A stretch of 64,000 nucleotides of DNA, from NCBI GenBank assembly GCA_036375215.1, contig DASUSH010000094.1, positions 1 to 64,000 of the forward strand. The letters run 5' to 3'. The stretch is from DASUSH01 sp036375215 (GTDB lineage: Bacteria > Actinomycetota > Thermoleophilia > Solirubrobacterales > 70-9). Of this stretch, positions 60,690 to 64,000 are shown in pieces. Numbering within the stretch: the stretch's first letter is position 1; every line of letters starts with the position of its first letter. The notes beneath the pieces are model-generated. The model was not told the origin of the DNA. It did no database searches and worked only from the letters and a program-made list of their open reading frames with translations. A program made the position numbers and the translations under genes.

Positions 60690-61330
60690 GCCGGGTCCCC
60701 CACCTCGTCGAAGTGCTCCTCGAGGGCCGCTCGCACCTTCGAGCGGGCCCGGTGGAGCAGGACTCTCTGGTTGGTCTCCTCGACGTCGAGGGCGTTACGG
60801 GCCTCCTCCGAGGTGAGCCCCTGGATGTCGCGCATCACCAGCACCTCCTGCTGGCGGGGCGGCAGCTCGGCGATCGCCCGGAGCATCACGTCGCGGGCCT
60901 CGTCGGAGGCGAGCCGCTCGTCGGGCGAGCTCCACGCGACCGGCGGGCGCGCCCAGTGCCCCGGGTACTCGCCGGCCGGCCCCTGGAAGCGGTCCGCGTC
61001 GACCGCGGGCTCCTCGCCGTTGCCGCCGCGGCGCCGCAGCGAGGAGAAGGGCAGCGAGCGCGCGTCGCGCTTCCCGCGGGTCCGCGCCTTGTTGATCAGG
61101 ATCTGGAAGATCCAGGTGCGCAGGGCCGAGCGACCCTCGAACCCGTCGATGCCCTCGATCACGGCGATCCAGGTGTCGCCGACGACCTCCTCGGCGACGG
61201 AGCGGCTCGAGACGTGCGCCATCGCGAGGCGCAGGAGCCCCGGGTTCAGCTCCCCGACGAGGGCTTCGAACGCGCCGGCGTCGCCGGCGCGAAGCGCTTC
61301 GACTACCTCGGCGTCAGGACGATTCGTCAA
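60686..61330 (-). CDS. ECF RNA polymerase sigma factor
   Basis: This 214-residue protein has sigma region 2 ([52 protein letters not shown]) and region 4 ([44 protein letters not shown] split here by family order). The linker between them is longer than usual (about 60 residues). The start is TTG, overlapping the rpmA end by 17 bp, so the sigma gene is coupled to ribosomal protein genes. The target promoters are not known. Confidence 0.92.
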   Translation of the reverse strand: MTNRPDAEVVEALRAGDAGAFEALVGELNPGLLRLAMAHVSSRSVAEEVVGDTWIAVIEGIDGFEGRSALRTWIFQILINKARTRGKRDARSLPFSSLRRRGGNGEEPAVDADRFQGPAGEYPGHWARPPVAWSSPDERLASDEARDVMLRAIAELPPRQQEVLVMRDIQGLTSEEARNALDVEETNQRVLLHRARSKVRAALEEHFDEVGDPA

Positions 61331-61568
61331 CAGAGACGACGCGGCCTCTGCGTGACCGGCTGAAGCTGACCACCCCGGGACGGGTGGCGAAGATCGTGTG
61401 GTCGCGGCCGATGCCGGTGCCGTCGCCGGAGCGGAAGCGCGTGCCCCGCTGGCGGACGATGATCTCGCCGCCGCCGACCTCCTGGCCGGCGAAGACCTTC
61501 ACCCCGAGCATCTTCGGGTTCGAGTCGCGACCGTTGCGGCTCGAGCCGAGCCCCTTCTTGTGCGCCAT
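61314..61568 (-). CDS. rpmA: 50S ribosomal protein L27
   Basis: The 84-residue protein starts [18 protein letters not shown] and contains [15 protein letters not shown] and GRDHTIFA, all typical of L27. No cleavable N-terminal extension. Its ATG overlaps the rplU stop (TAATG). Confidence 0.98.
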   Translation of the reverse strand: MAHKKGLGSSRNGRDSNPKMLGVKVFAGQEVGGGEIIVRQRGTRFRSGDGTGIGRDHTIFATRPGVVSFSRSRRGRVVSVDESS

Positions 61569-62080
61569 TACTCGCTCTCCTTCTTCGCAGCGGGCTTCTT
61601 GGCAGCCGGCTTCTTGGCGGCCGGCTTCTTCGCCGCGGGCTTCTTCGCCGCGGGCTTCTTCGCGGCGGCCTTCTTCGCGGCCGGCTTCTTCGCGGGCTCC
61701 TTCTCCTCGGCCGGCTTCGCCTCCGCCTTGCTCTCGGCCGGCTTCTTCGCCGCGGGCTTGCGGGTGAGGAGCTTCACCTCCGTGACCTCGAGGCGGGTCT
61801 GGTCCTGGCGGTGGCCGGCGCGGCGCCGGTAGCCCTTCTTCGCCTTGTACTTGAAGACGGTCAGCTTCGGCCCGCGCATGTGCTTCGCGACCTTCGCCTC
61901 GACCTTGACCTTCTCGAGGTCGTCCCCGGCGGCGACCAGATCGCCGTCGCCGAGGTAGGCGACCGGGCGGAGCAGGACCTTCGCGCCCTCTTCCTCGGGC
62001 ACGCGGTCGACGACCAGCTCCGTGCCCTTCTCGACCCGGAACTGCTGGCCACCGCTTTCGACTATCGCGTAATCAGCCAT
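61568..62080 (-). CDS. rplU: 50S ribosomal protein L21 with Lys/Ala/Pro-rich C-terminal tail
   Basis: From ATG 62080 ([19 protein letters not shown]) the protein is 170 residues. The first ~105 residues are a normal L21 ([18 protein letters not shown]). The remaining 65 form a histone H1-like tail of AAKKP repeats encoded by a 15-bp tandem repeat. The tail is outside the family core and could bind nucleic acid; its function is unknown. The gene overlaps the RNase E/G stop by 8 bp and rpmA by 1 bp. Confidence 0.96.
   Translation of the reverse strand: MADYAIVESGGQQFRVEKGTELVVDRVPEEEGAKVLLRPVAYLGDGDLVAAGDDLEKVKVEAKVAKHMRGPKLTVFKYKAKKGYRRRAGHRQDQTRLEVTEVKLLTRKPAAKKPAESKAEAKPAEEKEPAKKPAAKKAAAKKPAAKKPAAKKPAAKKPAAKKPAAKKESE
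61581..61699. repeat. 15-bp tandem repeat in the rplU 3' end
   Basis: Imperfect copies of GCGGGCTTCTTCGCC run through the region and encode the AAKKP units of the L21 tail. In-frame unit loss or gain would only change tail length. Confidence 0.85.
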
Positions 62081-63989
62081 CGGTATTCGCCTCTTCGCGC
62101 GAACGGCGCCCCCGGCCGCCCCTGCGGCCACGGCGCCGTCTGCGAGCCGAGGATTCTAGCTCCCCGTCGCCGTCATTCCGCTCGTCGATCGGCAGGGGCT
62201 CGCCGTCCTCGCCCAGGAGCAGCGCGGTGGCCGCCGCCCGGTCCACGGACTCGATCCGCACCATCCGGCGCTCGCCGACGAAACGGCCGGCGCCCTTGAT
62301 CGAGACGATGTAGGAGTCCACGCGCGCGATCGCGTCGTCGGCGTTGTACATGTGCGGCTCCTCGATGTGGACGAGGACCTCGTCGTCGGCCTGGAAGGGG
62401 AGGGCCCGCGCCTCGACCTCCTCGCGGCTGCCCGCCTCGATCACGTCGAAGGTGTCGATCGGCAGCGCGTCGCCGCCCTCGAAGTGGAAGTGCTTGCCGT
62501 TCTCCTCTTCGAACTCGCGCAGGCCGGAGTCCTCGCGCAGCATTTCGGCGGCCACCTTCGGGTTCACCCTGATCAGGTAGGCCTCCGGCTCGGGCCGCTC
62601 CTCGATCACGTCGTTCAGGCGGCGCAGCACGTCCAGGGCGACGGTCTCGGCGCTCAGCACCACGCCCTCGCCGTCGCAGGTCGGGCAGCGGTGGGTGAGG
62701 ATCTCGCGCACCCCGTCGGTGACGTTCTGGCGCGTCATCTCGACCAGGCCGAGCGGCGAGACCTCCATCACGTAGCTCTTCGTCTTGTCGAGGTCGAGCG
62801 CCTTGCGCAGCGTCTTCAGCACCTGGTCGCGGTTGCGGGCCCGCGCCATGTCGATGAAGTCGATGACGATGATCCCGCCGATGTCGCGGAGGCGGAGCTG
62901 GCGGACGACCTCCTCCGCCGCCTCGACGTTCACCTTGGTGATCGTGTCCTCGAGCCGGCCCTTGCCGCGCCCCGTGAACGAGCCGGTGTTGACGTCGATC
63001 ACGGTCAGCGCCTCGGCGTAGTCGATCATCAGGTAGCCGCCGGAGGGCAGGTCGACCCGGCGCGAGAGCACCTCGTCGAAGGTGCGGTCGACGTCGTAGG
63101 CCTCGAACAGCGGCTTGCGCTGCTCGTAGAGCTCGACCGACTCGGTCAGCTCCGGCGCGGTGCGCTCGAAGAAGCTCGTCACCCGCTGGTGCTGCTTCGG
63201 GTCGTCGATCACGGCGCCCTCGAACTCGCTGCGCAGCACGTCGCGCAGAACCCGGACCGAGAGGTCCGCCTCCTGGAACGCGAGCGCCGGCGCCTCGACC
63301 TTCTCGGCGCGCTTGGCGAGCACGTCGTGCAGCTTCAGCAGGTAGTCGATCTCGCGCTCGAAGTCCTCGGCCTCCGCGCCCTGGGCGGCGGTGCGCACGA
63401 TCAGCCCGCCCGGGACCTCCTTCTTGCGGGCCTTGCTCACCTTCGCGAGCAGCCGGCGCAGCTTGTCGCGCTCGGAGTCGGGCACGCGGCGGCTGACGCC
63501 GACGCCCTCGCCCTGCGGCATGTAGACGAGGTAGCGGCCGGCGATCGAGAGCTGCATCGAGAGCCGGGCGCCCTTCGTCTTCAGGGGATCCTTGACGACC
63601 TGGACGATGATCTCCTGCTTCGGCTTGATCAGCTCGTCGATCCGGCGCCCCCGGCCGCGGCCGCGCTTCGGCGCCGCCTTGCCGTCGGGCGTGACGATCT
63701 CGTCGACGTGCAGGAAGCCGTTTCGCTCCAGGCCGATGTCGACGAACGCCGCCTCCATCCCGGGCAGGACGTTGTCGATCACGCCCTTGTAGATGTTGCC
63801 CACGATCGAGCGCTGTCCGCGCCGCTCGACGTAGAGCTCCGCGACCTTGAAGCCATTGCTTCGGGACCTCTGCTGGGCGTTCTGGCCGCCCTGCTTGCCA
63901 CGGCCGCCGCGCTTCGCGGCGCCCTTCGCTTCACGAACGGCCACCCGCGTTTCGCCGCGGTCGACCGAAACCAATATCTGCTTACGCAA
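62073..63989 (-). CDS. rng: Ribonuclease E/G
   Basis: The 638-residue protein starts with TTG 63989 (MRKQILVSVDRGETRVAV), behind GGTGAG. The S1 domain (VGNIYKGVIDNVLPGMEAAFVDIGLERNGFLH) follows, then the catalytic region with VIDVNTGSFTG, IGGIIVIDFIDMA (catalytic Asp), and the zinc link HRCPTCDGEGVV. The C-terminus is short and Arg-rich (ARRRRRGRRGGRGRRSREE), without the long scaffold of E. coli RNase E. It processes rRNA and tRNA precursors and decays mRNA. The order before rplU-rpmA is typical. Confidence 0.96.
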   Translation of the reverse strand: MRKQILVSVDRGETRVAVREAKGAAKRGGRGKQGGQNAQQRSRSNGFKVAELYVERRGQRSIVGNIYKGVIDNVLPGMEAAFVDIGLERNGFLHVDEIVTPDGKAAPKRGRGRGRRIDELIKPKQEIIVQVVKDPLKTKGARLSMQLSIAGRYLVYMPQGEGVGVSRRVPDSERDKLRRLLAKVSKARKKEVPGGLIVRTAAQGAEAEDFEREIDYLLKLHDVLAKRAEKVEAPALAFQEADLSVRVLRDVLRSEFEGAVIDDPKQHQRVTSFFERTAPELTESVELYEQRKPLFEAYDVDRTFDEVLSRRVDLPSGGYLMIDYAEALTVIDVNTGSFTGRGKGRLEDTITKVNVEAAEEVVRQLRLRDIGGIIVIDFIDMARARNRDQVLKTLRKALDLDKTKSYVMEVSPLGLVEMTRQNVTDGVREILTHRCPTCDGEGVVLSAETVALDVLRRLNDVIEERPEPEAYLIRVNPKVAAEMLREDSGLREFEEENGKHFHFEGGDALPIDTFDVIEAGSREEVEARALPFQADDEVLVHIEEPHMYNADDAIARVDSYIVSIKGAGRFVGERRMVRIESVDRAAATALLLGEDGEPLPIDERNDGDGELESSARRRRRGRRGGRGRRSREEANTDG

Positions 63990-64000
63990 TCAATCTCACC

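Overview
The window is about 64 kb of very GC-rich DNA (strong G/C third-position bias, so many long mirror-image reading frames) from a bacterial chromosome. Gene content and order suggest a high-GC actinobacterium, most likely class Thermoleophilia (Solirubrobacterales-like): rne/rplU/rpmA/obg/proB/proA/nadD/rsfS order, hrcA-dnaJ-prmA, paired MaoC-type dehydratases, AbiEi-like/DUF559 proteins, and GH114- and RTX-type secreted proteins. That placement is inference from content; no rRNA is present.

Layout. 1-5.3 kb: 3' end of a malic enzyme gene, an SDR epimerase, a 40-bp tandem repeat, an orphan substrate-binding lipoprotein, a methyltransferase, and a phosphofructokinase with pyrophosphate-type residues. 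5.3-21.9 kb: one long minus-strand array, transcribed from hrcA downward: hrcA-dnaJ-prmA-DUF2269-murI-yqeY-phoH-ybeY-era, then hisIE and a complete tryptophan set (trpE, trpG, trpD, trpC, trpF, trpB, trpA). The trp set is interrupted by a DUF559/AbiEi-like gene and by an HtrA-like protease gene. 22-37 kb: FHA protein, two MaoC dehydratase halves, lepA, GH114 glycosidase, a membrane protein with a C2H2 finger, murJ, rpsT, holA, comEC/comEA, acylphosphatase, cupin, leuS. 37-43 kb: small unknowns, an AI-2E family transporter, a secreted beta-helix/RTX protein, and a tRNA-Ala(GGC) gene lying inside an open frame that joins a PD-(D/E)XK nuclease-like part to a Phd-like part. 43-64 kb: rsfS-nadD-proA-(VOC)-proB, then a four-gene block of exported enzymes (GH36, PHP metallohydrolase, two ceramidase-like proteins), obg, a Na+/H+ antiporter, an ECF sigma/anti-sigma pair, rpmA, rplU and an RNase E/G gene.

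Most genes are housekeeping and tightly packed (4-bp ATGA/TTGA overlaps, several TTG starts). Two places look biologically unusual. The first is the nuclease-tRNA-antitoxin frame at 41.7-42.3 kb, with a LexA-type palindrome at its start codon. The second is the secreted GH36/PHP/ceramidase block wedged between obg and proB, which reads as a possible pathway for stripping and hydrolysing glycosphingolipid-like molecules. A recurrent TAGACT/TAGATT-like hexamer 6-10 nt before many start codons suggests widespread leaderless or short-leader transcription. No CRISPR array, insertion sequence or phage genes were seen, and there is no gene-free stretch above 300 bp.
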